Source of the DNA: Anaeromyces robustus
Lineage: Eukaryota; Neocallimastigomycota; Neocallimastigomycetes; Neocallimastigales; Neocallimastigaceae
Direction: 5' to 3'
DNA length: 64,000 nt
Assembly: GCA_002104895.1 (NCBI GenBank)
Contig: MCFG01000120.1
Location: 62,001-126,000, forward strand
Shown here: in pieces, positions 36,868 through 53,919 of the stretch
How the letters are laid out: every line of letters starts with the position of its first letter
Numbering within the stretch: position 1 is the first letter of the stretch
Translations under genes and position numbers: made by a program
The notes under the pieces: generated by a model
What the model saw: the letters and a program-made list of their open reading frames with translations, nothing else
The model's database searches: none
Told to the model about the DNA's origin: nothing

Positions 36868-39800
36868 TTATATTACATACTTTTTAACGGTTGGAGATAA
36901 ATTATATACTGATGATGGTAATGAAAATATATTATTTGTTAATACATCCATTACACGTAGTTGTTTCTTTATATTTCTTGATATAAAAATAAAGAAGGTA
37001 ATTACAATTAACAATGAACAGATACTATGAGAAATTAAAGAAATATATGAATAAAAATTTGCTTCTTTAATTAAATAGTTAGTTCCTATTTCATTCATTA
37101 TATCTATATGTCCTTGGATATCCTCTGATAAACTCAAAAAAGTATTAATATAGGGATCAGTTGTAGCAATAGTAAGCATTTGTAATATATCATTAGGATC
37201 TTTTATATTAAAAGAATGTTTTTCCATATCAAGATTTACAAATTCATTAAATTTATTTATATATTCTATCATTAAATAATTAATAGGAGATTCTGCTAAT
37301 TGTTTTGTATAATCTATATATATATATATTCAATTAATATTTTATATTATTTTTATATATAATTTAAATTTATATTTTTATTTTCCTACATTCTGTAAAT
37401 TCTCTTTCATCACACTGGAATTTTAATTGTTCGATTCTTATACATCCAGGATTATCATTTAATGAATCAAATATTGAATACTCTAAAGGGGATTTTCCTC
37501 CATATTTACCACTTTTAATATTATTTTCAAGTGTCTTTTGTAAAAAATTTTTAATTATTTAAAAATTTATTAAAATAGAAATAAGATTATATATTATGAA
37601 AAACTTTATATCTTTATATATTTTATAATAGTTACTTGTAATTGTTCCCCTCTATCTATCATCATTCTTAATGCTTCTCCACTTTTATAATAAGTTTCAT
37701 CATTTAATATAGTTTCTGTACTATATATATTAATGGAAGATATATAATATCCACGTTTTGTCTATATGTATTAAATATATTATTAGTTCTCAATATATTT
37801 TTATTTTATTAATAAATGTATATTTAATATTATTTATATTCTTAATATTGAATTTACCGAATGAACTAATAAATTCATTAGGTTATTACATTCTGAATTG
37901 TATAACTAATTATTAATATATATATATATTTACAATTAATATAATATAATATAATATAATATAATATAATATAATATTATATAATATATTATAATAATAT
38001 ATAAAATAATAAAAATAAAAGAAATATATTTAATGTTATAGAAATGATAAGCATACAAATACTGTAGTGAATGGAAAAAGTAACAATAATGTTACAAAAA
38101 AGCAATACAAAATAAAGGAAGTTTTAATTCCTTTAGTACTAGCTTTCTTTGTTTTTTTCTTTTTTTTTCCTAAACCTTTATCTTCCACATCGTAATTATA
38201 ACATATTTCTTCAATTTGATTTGAATATTCACTAAATTGTTCATCGAAATAATCTTAATAATGATTTTTTTTTTAAATAAAGTATTAATTATGAAAGTAA
38301 TTATATATTAATAATTTTCGATTTAATTTAATATAGTATATTATTACAATTATTAATAAAATTTATTTATTTTTTACTTGATGGCAAAGTTCTATACATC
38401 AATATAACACTTTTAACGAAATTATAACTTTTATTGGTATATGGTATAATAACTATATCAATATGTATATATATATATAATTATTATTACTCATGTTTTT
38501 ATGACATGTAATTTTAAATATTTTTTTAATATTTATTAATAATAATTACTTCGAAAAATAACATATAACATAAAAACTAAAACTATTGCCGCTATAATAA
38601 AAAACGAATCCATATGTCTAGACACAACATTGGAAATCTTATTATATGTCATATCAATAGAGTCTAATAACAAACTGCCAAATTGACCTTTGGAATTTTC
38701 TATATAAAAAATAATGTAATAATTATTAAATAATAATTTAATATCTTTTTTATATTTGTATTTTTAATAAAATAATTAAAATTTTAATTATTTATTTTAA
38801 ATGATTTAATTTCTTACCCATAAAATATCTTTAAAAAAAAAGTAAAAATAGTATTTTATATTTTATATATTAAAAAAATATATATTAATACAAAAAAGAA
38901 TAAAAAAATACAATAAATGATTTTAATAAAATTATATTATTAAACCTTATATCTTTATTTTCAAGATAATCAGGTATTCTAATATCAGTATTATTTACTT
39001 GTTATATATAATTATATTATAATTTTTAATCATAAATTATATAATTAAATACATATATAATATTAAGTATTGTTTAAATATTTTTATAATTATTATAATG
39101 TATAAAGAGATATTATTAGCTGTATTGTTATTCAAATATTTACATCTTCCTAAAATAATTCTTCCCTTTCTATCAATTTTCATTAATGTTTTAAAATAAT
39201 TCATATTTAATACTCTATCAATAACACCAGTATCAACTGGATTAACAGTAAAAAAACCTTGAGGTTCAATAGTATGAACTTTGTATATTTTAGGAATGTA
39301 TTCATATTCCAAATAATTTAAATTTCTATCTATAATCGATGTAAATACTGTATCTGTTGGATCAATTCCCGCAGCAGTCACCATACTAAATAATCGTACT
39401 GCGTATTTAATATGACTAATGATTACTGGAGACTGTGCAGCAACTGTGTATATATTTATATATGATACAATATTTGAAAATGAACTTAAATATATAACAT
39501 TTCTATTTTTATACATATAACAATTTTTATTAGTGATGAAAAAAAATAATATAATTAGTATTTAATGAAAGATTTTGAAAAAAAAAGTATATTATGTACA
39601 CAATATAAGTATAATAATGATTTTTTACCCAGCAATTCTAATTATTATAGCTAATATTGTAATAATTTGCATAATTTTTAATAATTTATATAATGGTTGT
39701 TGGCATCTATGTAACGCATTATTTCTATATTAAATATAGTATGAATATTTGAAAAAAAATCAGCTCAAAAAATATATATATAATATCAATGATGTTATTT

Positions 39801-42800
39801 AATTACAACACTATAATAACAATAATAATAAAATAATTCTATACAATTAATAATTTTTTTATTATTATATTTACCTTAATATTTTAAATCTTCTATTTTC
39901 ATTATCACTTGTCATTGATGATGATAATTTGTCTGACTTTTCATTTGTTTGATCCTTTTTTTTCTTATTCTCTGGTTTATTATCATTAGTTTCACAATTC
40001 TGAAGATATTTTTATAAATTTTATATTTATTAATATAATAAATAAACTATCTTCTAAAATATTTTATACATATAAATTTTAAAAAAATATATACTTCATT
40101 TTCATCTAGCATTTGAATATAGTAATCCTATATTCGAAAATATTATTAATATAATATAAAAAAATATTTATAATATATACTAATTTAAAATTTTGACAAT
40201 ATTAAATTAATAAATTTCTTACAACTAAATCATTCCTGTTCTATAATAGAAATTTTAAAAAAAAAATTAATATTATAAAATTTATTTTTTTTTATTATTT
40301 ATATATTATACATATAACTATTTATATAAGTATTAAAAAAATATACCATTGAATATTTTAAAAATAAAACATATAATTCTAACGATTCTTTTGAATAATT
40401 ATATTTTGTTACAAATATTTGAAAATGTCTTTCTGCTTCATGTAATATTTCAGTTAATTCATCATTAATAATCATAGCGCTTTCAATATCAGCTGGAGTT
40501 TCTATTGTTTTTAGAGTACTCATTAAAACTTTTATATAATTTAAACCAGCGAGATGATACTGTATTGAACGATCCTTCAATTCAACTAATTCAAAATCAG
40601 ATATATTACTTTTACTTATTATTATAAATATTTTTAATATTTTGATATATATTTTATTATATATATTATAAAATATTAAATATACTTACACTTTTTTGTC
40701 TCCTGATTCACTCTCAAATAATATAGATTTATCAGATTCATATGACAATATTGCATTATATACCATATATTTAGTAAAAAATGATTTTGATATACTTGAA
40801 CACTTATATAATATTTTGTTCGTAGTATAATTAATGTTATTTATTAATTCTTCTATATTATCATCTTTATAGCATAGCTTATTCAAAGAAACAAATACTC
40901 TAATACCATGAAGAAAAAACCAATATTGAATATAAATCTATGGTATATATAATAATAGGTTTATTATTTATTATATATATTCCTTTTTTTTTCTAATTAA
41001 AATCTTTTTTTTTTATTATTACCTCTGGTAAATTATCAAACTGATTTATACTAAAAATATAAAAAATTTAAAAAAATTAATATATTATATTAAAATAACA
41101 TATTAATACTTTTTTTATAATTTACCCTTCTTTAAAAATGCTATCTAACAGATAAATAGCTTCTACTGAACGATTATATCTATAATAAAGTGTTATTATA
41201 TACAAAAAAACTATTTATTAACAAATATGTATATAATATATATATTATATCATATTTTTTTGTTAATGTTATTAATTAATTCTTATTACAATATAAATTT
41301 CGATATATATGAACAATCAGATGGTTTATAATAAACATTTTCTCTTTTAATCATCTTTTTTTCGGATACTGTAATTTTTTTATCAATCAAAGCAATTAAT
41401 TTTATTATGTTAAAAATTATATTAATTCTTCTTAAATATTCATTAATCATTTTTTCTTTTAAATTATTTATAAATAATACCAATTGTTTCTAATGATTTC
41501 TCTTCGTTTTCATCAATATTTTCATTTTCAGATTGTTCTTTAATTTTTTGAATTATATGTTGACGATTGAATTTCTTTCTAATATTATTAAATATCTTTT
41601 TTGTATACCATTTGTTGAAGTATATATTTATAATCCATCCAAAGATAAACCCAATAATAAGTATACCAAAAAATATTGGATAAAATGGTTTTACTGTGAT
41701 CAATGTAAAAATGACATATACAAAAGATTGTATGGCCATAGAAATCCATATTCCCGAAAAGAATTGGTTTAAATATTTATTATGATAATTTTGATTAATT
41801 ATATGGGTATATACTAAAAAAGAATAACCTAAAAACATAATAATTGATGATATATATTGTTTTTTAAAATAATTTTGAAAAAGTCCTGTATTCAAAATCT
41901 TTTATTTTTTGTTATTGTAATTTTTTATATAATTTTTATAATAAATTTTTAATTAAAAAGATTTACAAAAAAGTTTTGGTTTTCATTTTATGAAAAACCA
42001 TAATATAATAATAATTAATAATAATTATAAAAGCATAAATAAATATAATATGCACATATATTATAAAATTTAATAATAATATCCTATTATTAGATTTAGT
42101 ACATGAGACTATTATTACACATATAAAAGGATTATAAAAATTATCTTACTTCAATAAAGATAACTCTCTTATATGTTATAACTATTTTATTTGAGAAAAT
42201 ACTATTAATCTTTTTAGTTAATGGTATATATTTTTGTAAGAAAAATGATACCTAATATATAAATTAAACATAGGAAAAAAAATTAATAATATAATTATAA
42301 ATAAATAATAATTAATATTCATTATATATTAGATGATATATATATATATATATATAATATGAAATATGAGTATATTCAGAATATTACCATATATGAATAA
42401 GATATATATAAAAACAAAATAACTATTGATAATATTATTCTTTTCATTAAAATAATAAAAATATAAAAAATCAAATAATTTTTATATATGTGAGTTTTAA
42501 ATCAAGTATATTAATATTATTGTTTTAATTATATTAAACTTGATATTATTTAATATTAAACATTTATAATAAATTATTTCACTTTATATATATATATATA
42601 TATATTTACATTTTATAATGATTTATATCAAAACATTGATATGCAATTAACTTGTCTTCACCAGTAGTACAACTGAAAAAACTAAGTAAATTATAAATGC
42701 CTATCATTATATAGTTTTTTATATTATTAAAATATTTTATAACAATGATTATATATGATTACATATAATTTATAAAACACTTACATGGAATATATAAGAT

Positions 42801-43291
42801 TCTTTAAAATATATATTTAAAATAATAATTAAAAGATTTTTAATAATTAATTTAAATAATTATGTATATAATCAACTTATCAACTTTATTAATTATTATA
42901 TATTATTATTGAAACCATCTAATTATAAAAGTATACCTATATAGTAGATGTGTGGTATAACCATTAATCTTTTCAATTTAAAAATTGCATTATTTTTATA
43001 AGTATAATTATTTAATATATATAGAAGGGAAAGATATATTTTTGATTATTTTTTAATAAATATATTTTTTGCATATACTCTTATAACTGGATCAGGTATC
43101 TTTCTATAAAAGATATATATAATAAAAATTAATTTTAAATTCTTTCTACATCCAATAAATATATTATATTTTACAATAATAATATAAATATTTTTTTTTA
43201 TAATTTACCTTAATGAACTAAATCCAAAAAAACCATTATACACTTTTTAATTTGTTAATTAATACGATTTGTAAATATAATTGTTATTAAA

Positions 43292-43384
<93 letters not shown>

Positions 43385-44134
43385 TACTATTAATTAAAGG
43401 TATTAGAAATTACATACATGAACAAAACAATACAAAAAACAATAGTACACCAATAATTATTAATATATATACTGTTATTTTATATTATATAATATTTATG
43501 TAATATTTATATTAATAATAATAAATAAAATTATTTTTATGATTATTATCATTTATAAATGTATTTTTTTTTTCTTTTTGCAATATTTACTTGTTGATGT
43601 GATATCTTTTAATATGAAAATATTAAAAATCAGTGATATTGACTTTGGCATATCTGGAAAATAAAATGAATCATAAAATAAAGAAAAAAACTGGACAGCT
43701 ATTTCGCATTCATATCATCATTAAAAGTGAAAATTATATTTGTTTTTATGTCTTAATAATAAATATTTAAATATTAATTAATTATTAAATATATAATATA
43801 TATACTTTCAATAAAAATGAATAAAATTTCTATTTTATTTGAAAATCCACTTTTTTTATTTAATGATTCTAAATAATAATAAATACTGTTCTATAAATGT
43901 ATAATTATATAATATATTATACACGATCAAATTAGTATTATATTCATTAATTTTTTCTTTCTTTTTTTTATAAATAATAACTATTTTTCTTTCAAAAAAT
44001 GCCATTTACTTCATATTTCTTTAAGTTTAATGTAGATCGTATATTAAGTTCTTTATTTCTTTGATTAGAGATGTCATCTGGGATATCTTCAATTTCTATA
44101 TATTTCCCATTTTCATCATTAGCATTAGAATTCA
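36868..44134 (-). CDS. TmcB-like large multi-pass membrane protein, about 29 exons, 3' part apparently missing
   Basis: Reading leftward from MNSNANDENGKYIEIEDIPD at 44134, a chain of small exons with GT-AG boundaries can be followed to 36868. The largest are about 41905-41476, 41450-41290, 40936-40690, 40618-40347, 39505-39110, 38705-38552, 38252-38030 and 37310-36877. Order: N-terminal helices (ILIIIGVLLFFVLFCS), a Cys-bearing loop (SCTTGEDKLIAYQCFDINHY), helices (SSIIMFLGYSFLVYTHI and YPIFFGILIIGFIFGWIINI), a helical-repeat region (KDRSIQYHLAGLNYIKVLMS) and C-terminal helices (SFFIIAAIVLVFMLYVIF and ISHSICSLLIVITFFIFISR). It closes IFSLPSSVYNLSPTVKKYVI before a stop. This order resembles the Dictyostelium TmcB/TmcC 'tiny macrocysts' family, which I recall as expanded in ciliates and gut fungi. 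Homologues continue past the final motif, so this copy looks truncated. Several exons are tiny and approximate. Function unknown. Confidence 0.6.
43281..43394. repeat. (ATT)n microsatellite in an intron of the TmcB-like gene
   Basis: About 38 ATT units with a few ACT interruptions, located between two predicted small exons on the minus strand. Confidence 0.9.
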
Positions 44135-44217
44135 TACTTTCTTTTACTATCAATACTTATATATTATCAAATATTATTAAAAGGCTGAAATATAAAAATC
44201 GAGATATGGTAAGAAAT

Positions 44218-44256
<39 letters not shown>

Positions 44257-44740
44257 AGAAGAAGAAGAAAATATTTTGAAATTTTAAATTAAAATTAAAC
44301 TATAATAATGATATTTTAAATTATTTAAAAAAAAATAAAATAGAAATAAAAACATATTTATTTAAGATTATAGTGTACTGACAGAAGAATATTTATTAAT
44401 CAAAATTATTTAAAAATTTTAAAAAAAAATAATTAAAACAAAAATTATAAAAAATATTAATTATAATAATTTTATTTCAATTAAATAAAAAACCATAAAA
44501 AGGAACCGTCAAACTTTATATCAATAAACATTTTATAAAATTAATATATAATAAATAATAAATAGCGGGAAAACAAAAAAATTTTTGGCTTCCATTATTC
44601 TATATCTAAAAAAACAGATATTAATTTTATAAAAATATGAAATATTTTTATTTAGAAATAAATAGAAATTTATTATAAAAATTGAAAAGAAAAAGGAATA
44701 AAAAAAATATACAAAAAAAAACGATTTATAATAAATAAGC
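44135..44740. promoter_or_regulatory. Short divergent region between the TmcB-like and SPATA4-like genes
   Basis: The two genes start about 600 bases apart in opposite directions, so this interval should hold both promoters. It contains a 33-base poly-A run (44221-44254) followed by GAAGAAGAAG and otherwise plain AT-rich sequence. No specific box can be assigned. Confidence 0.4.
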
Positions 44741-47435
44741 ATGTCAACTTCTGTAAGATTTCCAAGAGAACTTTTAAAATGGCTACAATCTTTAAATATT
44801 ACTTCTTCTATTAAAAATATAAAATTTGATTTTGGAAATGGTTATGTAATAGCCGAAATATTAAACCGTTACTATCCATTAGATGTTCGATTAAATTCTT
44901 ATGATACAGGTCAAAGCAAAAACTGTAGAAAAGAAAATTGGCAGTTGTTGAAAAGAATGTTCAATGTATTTAATTATGATAATAACATATATACGATAAT
45001 GATTTATATTAAAATATACGTATTATTGGTTTATTAAACAACATCAATTTATATGATAATAATATATTTTAGAAATTTGGTATTCCAGTATTAGAAAATG
45101 ATATTAATGAATTAATTAATACAAGAATGACATCTGGTGAAGAAGCAGTTCGAATTACTTCAACATTATATTCTTTTTTTTTAAAAAAAAAGTATTATAT
45201 ATATTTATGAAAATAAAAAATTTAATAGAAAAAATAAAGTATATTATTTAAAATTAATACATTTATTTATGTTCTTTTTTTTTTAGTATAAAACCACCAA
45301 AATCATCACATTCAAAAGTCTCATCAAATTCTAATATGGAAAATAACATTCAAATAGCTAATAATAAAGAAGCAATAAAATTAATGCTTATTGACAATCA
45401 AAAGTCGGAAAATGAAGAAGAAAATGATGATAATGATGATGGCAGCATTAAAGAAGATACTAATTCAAAGGTAATATATACATTTTATACATATAAAAGA
45501 ATAATAAGTTTAATTATAAATAAATATTTTTACTAATTATCAATTGAAAATAATATAATAATTACCATTCATTATATATATATATATTTTTTATGCATTA
45601 TTCTAAAGATATACCTTTTGGAATATATTTTTAATATTTTTGGATATAAAGGACAAAAAAAAATTTTTGATAAGAGTTTTCTTGATATTAATAATCTATC
45701 CAATGTTTTTTTAGATGTTATTGAATCCTCATCAAATGAAAAAATACAAAAATCAATAGAAGAGTTAAAAAATAATGTATATTATTTTATAATATTATAT
45801 ATAAATTTTGATACTTTACTTTTCCTTATGAAATAAAAATAAACATTTATTATGACAGTATATTTACTAAAATTTTATATACAATATATAAATACATTAT
45901 ATACAGCAGAATAAATTAATTGATTTATTACAACATAGTCATTCAGATGATATAATATTTTTAATACAATTATTTGCACATGTTTTATCTATTAAAACTA
46001 TTTATAAAAAATCGTTTAAAGGTAAACAAAATGAATATTTTCAGTTAATTACTATATTATAATGAATAACATCTATATTAATATATATAAATCATAAATG
46101 TAATTAAAAAAAATTACATTTATGTATAGTATCAGTAATAATAATACCCATAATATTTTCAGCAATAAAAACATCTATTGGAAGTGAAGGAATTAAATTA
46201 CTTTATAATTCAAATTCATATGATGAAATTATTAATGGAATGACAATAGAAAAGATTCCTTTTTTTTCAGGATGTATAAATTCATTAGCTAGTGGAGTAC
46301 CTATAACAGAAAAACAAACCCAAGAAATATACGATAAAATAAAAGTATAATATTATTATAATTATAATTACTGAATATTACTATTAAATATTTTTTATAA
46401 ACATTCACTAAATGAATATTATATAAAAAAAATTTTATAATAAATGGTTAATAACGTATATAATGCAATATAATATAAATATTACATATAACTTTTATGA
46501 TATTTAAAATAATAAAAAAAAAAGCAATCTTTAAATAAAAAAAATATTAATTATGAATTGGCTTTTATTACTACTATATCAGTTATTAATCCAACATATG
46601 CTTACTTTCATATTAATTCTATTATATCACTTTTAAATTCCAATAATAATGATATTATTGATTATTCAGCAATTCTTCATTATCTTTCTATATTAATATT
46701 ATCTACACCTACTGATTTTACAATACCACTTTTAAGAAAATTCAATATTTTAAAGAAAAATGTTCAAAAAAAATTGGAACAATTTCATTCTATAAAAGAT
46801 TTAGATGTTGATGTTAATGATAATGCATATAATGGATTAATGAGGTCGTGGATACGATATTTAACAGTAATAATTGATACTTTTGCTGAAACACCAATAT
46901 TATCAAATTCTAAAACAAATACTATTCAATCTAAGAAAAAAGATAAAAATCATTCATTTAATGAAAGAAAAAAATCATCAAATCAAAATAAAAATATAAA
47001 GAAAAAAAATGCTAATAATAATGAACATTCATTATCAATAGAATTACCTAATGGTGAAATAATTGAAATATCAACTTCTATGGAAGATATCAATATTGAT
47101 GAAATTTATTCTCCTGTTATTTTCTGTCAAGAAATTGTTAATGAAGCACTTAATGAAATAATTGAATTATTACCAAAACTAGAAGATAATAATTTGAAAT
47201 TAGGTAAATAATAATAATAATGATGATGATGATAAATGATAATAATAATAAAATTATAATAATAATATTATTATTAATAATTAATATAATGATAATGATG
47301 ATAATAATAATATTATTATTATTATTATTAATTAATATAATGATGATGATAATAATATTATTATTATTAATAATTAATATAATGATAATGATGATAATAA
47401 TAATATTATTATTATTAATAACAATTAATATAATG

Positions 47436-47480
<45 letters not shown>

Positions 47481-48312
47481 TAATAAATAATAAACAATAA
47501 TAATAAATAATAATATTATTATTATTATATTAATATTTTTATATATATACATATTTCTATTTAGCACTTTTCTTCTTAGCACCGAATATTACTTTTTATA
47601 CAAATATAAGTCAAGAATTTGTTAAAAATAGTTTACGTTTACCTCTAAATGAACTTAAAGAAATATTACCAATAGAAAATAATTCCTCTCAAAACAAATT
47701 ATTTTCTTACACTATTAATTGGCAAGTTCCTTATTTCAATTCTATAGAAAAAATTTCTTGTTTTAAAATTGATGATAATTGGAGATTCTGTTACTGTATG
47801 GGATTTATTAATTCGGTATATATATATATATATATATATTTTTTTAATTTTCTATTTATCATAATTTTTTATTATAATAATTGTTAAAAAAAATAATAAT
47901 AATAATAATAACAATATTTATATCATTATCATTATTCTGAAATTATTAAAATACATTATATTTTTAGATGAAAGGTAATGAAAATAATAATTATTATAAT
48001 TATTTAGAATACTTTATTCGTCAATCGAATCATCCTATGCCAATAATTATGGAAAATGTATTAGTTGCAATAGCAAACGAGCCTAATCAATTAAAATACG
48101 GACTTTCAATATTAGAGCATTTAACTATTACAGATGAACATTTATTAAAATTATTAACAACAGTTCTTTATATATTCGAATATGGATCAAATGAAACTCA
48201 AATAATACTAAAAAAATGGTTAGCATATAAAACAACCGATGAAGATAAACTTCACATGAATAAAATTAAAAAATGGATAAATAATGAAGTCCATAAAATA
48301 TTAAATATGTAA
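44741..48312 (+). CDS. SPATA4-like CH-domain protein with long helical C-terminal region (flagellum-associated family)
   Basis: Nine exons: 44741-44965, 45073-45191, 45288-45470, 45609-45776, 45907-46021, 46163-46344, 46525-47203, 47565-47815 and 47968-48312, for about 754 residues. The N terminus is a CH_2-type calponin-homology domain: FPRELLKWLQSLNITSSIKN, FDFGNGYVIAEILNRYYPLD, RKENWQLLKRMF, then KFGIPVLENDINELINT. This aligns well with the start of vertebrate SPATA4 (PRE-LRWLQSL, DFSNGYLIAEI), a sperm and ciliary protein. An acidic Ser-rich linker and a long helical, HEAT/armadillo-like region follow, ending KKWINNEVHKILNM. A role in zoospore flagella is inferred from the family. All junctions agree in phase except exon 2 to 3, which is off by two bases at a T9-A9 homopolymer. 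This could be a homopolymer length error or an alternative donor. Confidence 0.78.
47204..47485. repeat. Trinucleotide (AAT/ATT/ATG) repeat cluster inside intron 7 of the SPATA4-like gene
   Basis: AAT runs, ATT runs and GATGATGAT islands alternate in units of about 45-60 bases that share AATTAATATAATGAT. This ends in a plain (AAT)n run. Adjacent AAT and ATT blocks can pair with each other, so the intron could fold into hairpins. The frames through it code only Ile, Met, Leu or Asn runs. Confidence 0.85.
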
Positions 48313-48880
48313 ATTTAAAATGACATAAAATTAATAAATTAAACAAAATAAATATAATTAATATAAAAAAAAACAATTATAATAAAAATAATATAAAAAA
48401 ATAATAATGTTAGACTATACAATTTTGTTTTATTTATATATATATTGTATATATATATTTTATTTTGTTTTATCTTTTCTTTTTTCTTATTACTTTATAA
48501 TTTTATTTTGTTATGATACAAATATAATAATCCTTTTAATAACTGATTATTAAAAGAATAGTTAAAAATAGTATTCATTATATATTATCAAATAAATACA
48601 TGTGAATTTATTATAATTTTCATATTAATCTAAGAACAATATTAATCTATTATAATTTATTATTGATATATGTTTTACATGAATTATTGATAAATATTTT
48701 TTATATTATTGATAATATTAATGTATTATTATTAATAAATAATTATATTATTATTGATAAATTATTTATATATGATATTTATTATTATTTTATTATTTAT
48801 TATTGTTATTATTATTGTTATTGTTGCTGTTATTGTTACTCTTATTTATTACCTTTTTCATTATATAAAATTTTGTTTTC

Positions 48881-48952
<72 letters not shown>

Positions 48953-49222
48953 TTTTATTTTTGCTATATTTTATTTTCTTTTTATTTTTGTTTTTTATAG
49001 TATTTTATTCTTATTTTTATTTTTGTTTTCTATATATTTTATTTTTCTTTTTATTTTTATTTTTCACAAGAGTTTTATTTTTTGCATTATTATATTTTCC
49101 TTATAGTATTATTAAGGTTTATTTGATCTGATTTATTTTTTAATTCAAAAAAAAATTGATATATTTTTATTTAATACTAATACTTCTTATATATTTGTTT
49201 ATTGATTGATTGATTCAATAAA
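48313..49222. other. AT-rich region between convergent genes, with (ATT)n
   Basis: No gene was seen. A (TTA)n run of about 22 units lies at 48884-48951, bordered by TTATTGTTATTATTGTTGCTG-like degenerate triplets to its left and TTTTATTTTTG-type units to its right. Long open frames here encode only Leu, Ile, Tyr or Phe runs. Confidence 0.7.
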
Positions 49223-52853
<3,631 letters not shown>

Positions 52854-53887
52854 TTGTTCTTTTATATATATTATATACAAGAAAAAAATAAAATGTAGAT
52901 AAATAATAAAAATAAAAAATATAATTTTAAATTTAATATTACCATAACAATATATATAATAAAATATATATATAATTTTTTTAAAAAAAAATGAAAATTT
53001 ATAACAAATACATAATAACATTAAAAAAAATATATTATAAATTTTCAATAATTTGAAATAAATTTCTTTTTAATTGTTATTTATTACATTACACCTAGAT
53101 GTTTGAGTTGAACAATAAAAAAGTATATTTATAATTTAATTTCTTAATTTTACCTTATTATTATTATTTTATTTAAACAGTTCCTTTTTATTTTATAATA
53201 ATAAAATACATATAATAATAAAAATAGTAATATTAATTTTCGCTATTGTATTCTTTGTTTTTTTTACAAAAAAAAAAAAAGAAAAAAAAAAAAAAAAAAG
53301 AATAAAAAAAAGAAACTAAAACAAAATTGTACTATTTATCGAAAAAATTATTTTTAAATATACTATTATTAATAATTAATTAATAATTATAATATAATGT
53401 TAAATTTTAAAAAATAAAAAATAAAAAAAGTTTAAACATTAAAAAAATAATTAAACGTATAAATAATTAATATTTAAATAAATATAACTGTTATGCTATA
53501 TAATTAAATAAATAGATTTATTAATATATAAATAAATTTATAATAATAATTTATTAATATAATCTTATTTCTATTCTATTAAATAATAGAAAAAATTTTT
53601 AACTGCCTTTATTTAAATTAAAGCCACATAAAAATAATAATTTTTGATTATGAAATAGTAATTTTATCCATATATAAGATAATTCTTTGCCATAAATTTA
53701 TCCATTCTTTAATATATATGAAAATTGCTTAAAAATATTTTTAGTAGGTAAAAATAACTGTAAAGAAAAGAGGTGATAAATAATCTATATAATTACTTTA
53801 AAAAACAATTTTTTTTTTATTAATTTTATTTTTCGTAATATATGATGAAAAATTAATTATATTAATTAATACTCATTTATAAAATTT

Positions 53888-53919
53888 TATATTGAATTAT
53901 ATATATATAATTCAATATA
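53888..53919. repeat. Perfect 32-bp palindrome
   Basis: TATATTGAATTATATA is followed directly by its own reverse complement with no spacer. The central part is (AT)n, but the TTGAATT/AATTCAA arms are not simple repeat, so the symmetry extends beyond the microsatellite. Confidence 0.75.

Noticed and set aside
48663-49131. Leu/Tyr/Ile-rich open frames
   Set aside because: They are translations of (TTA)n and T-rich sequence and have no start or splice support.
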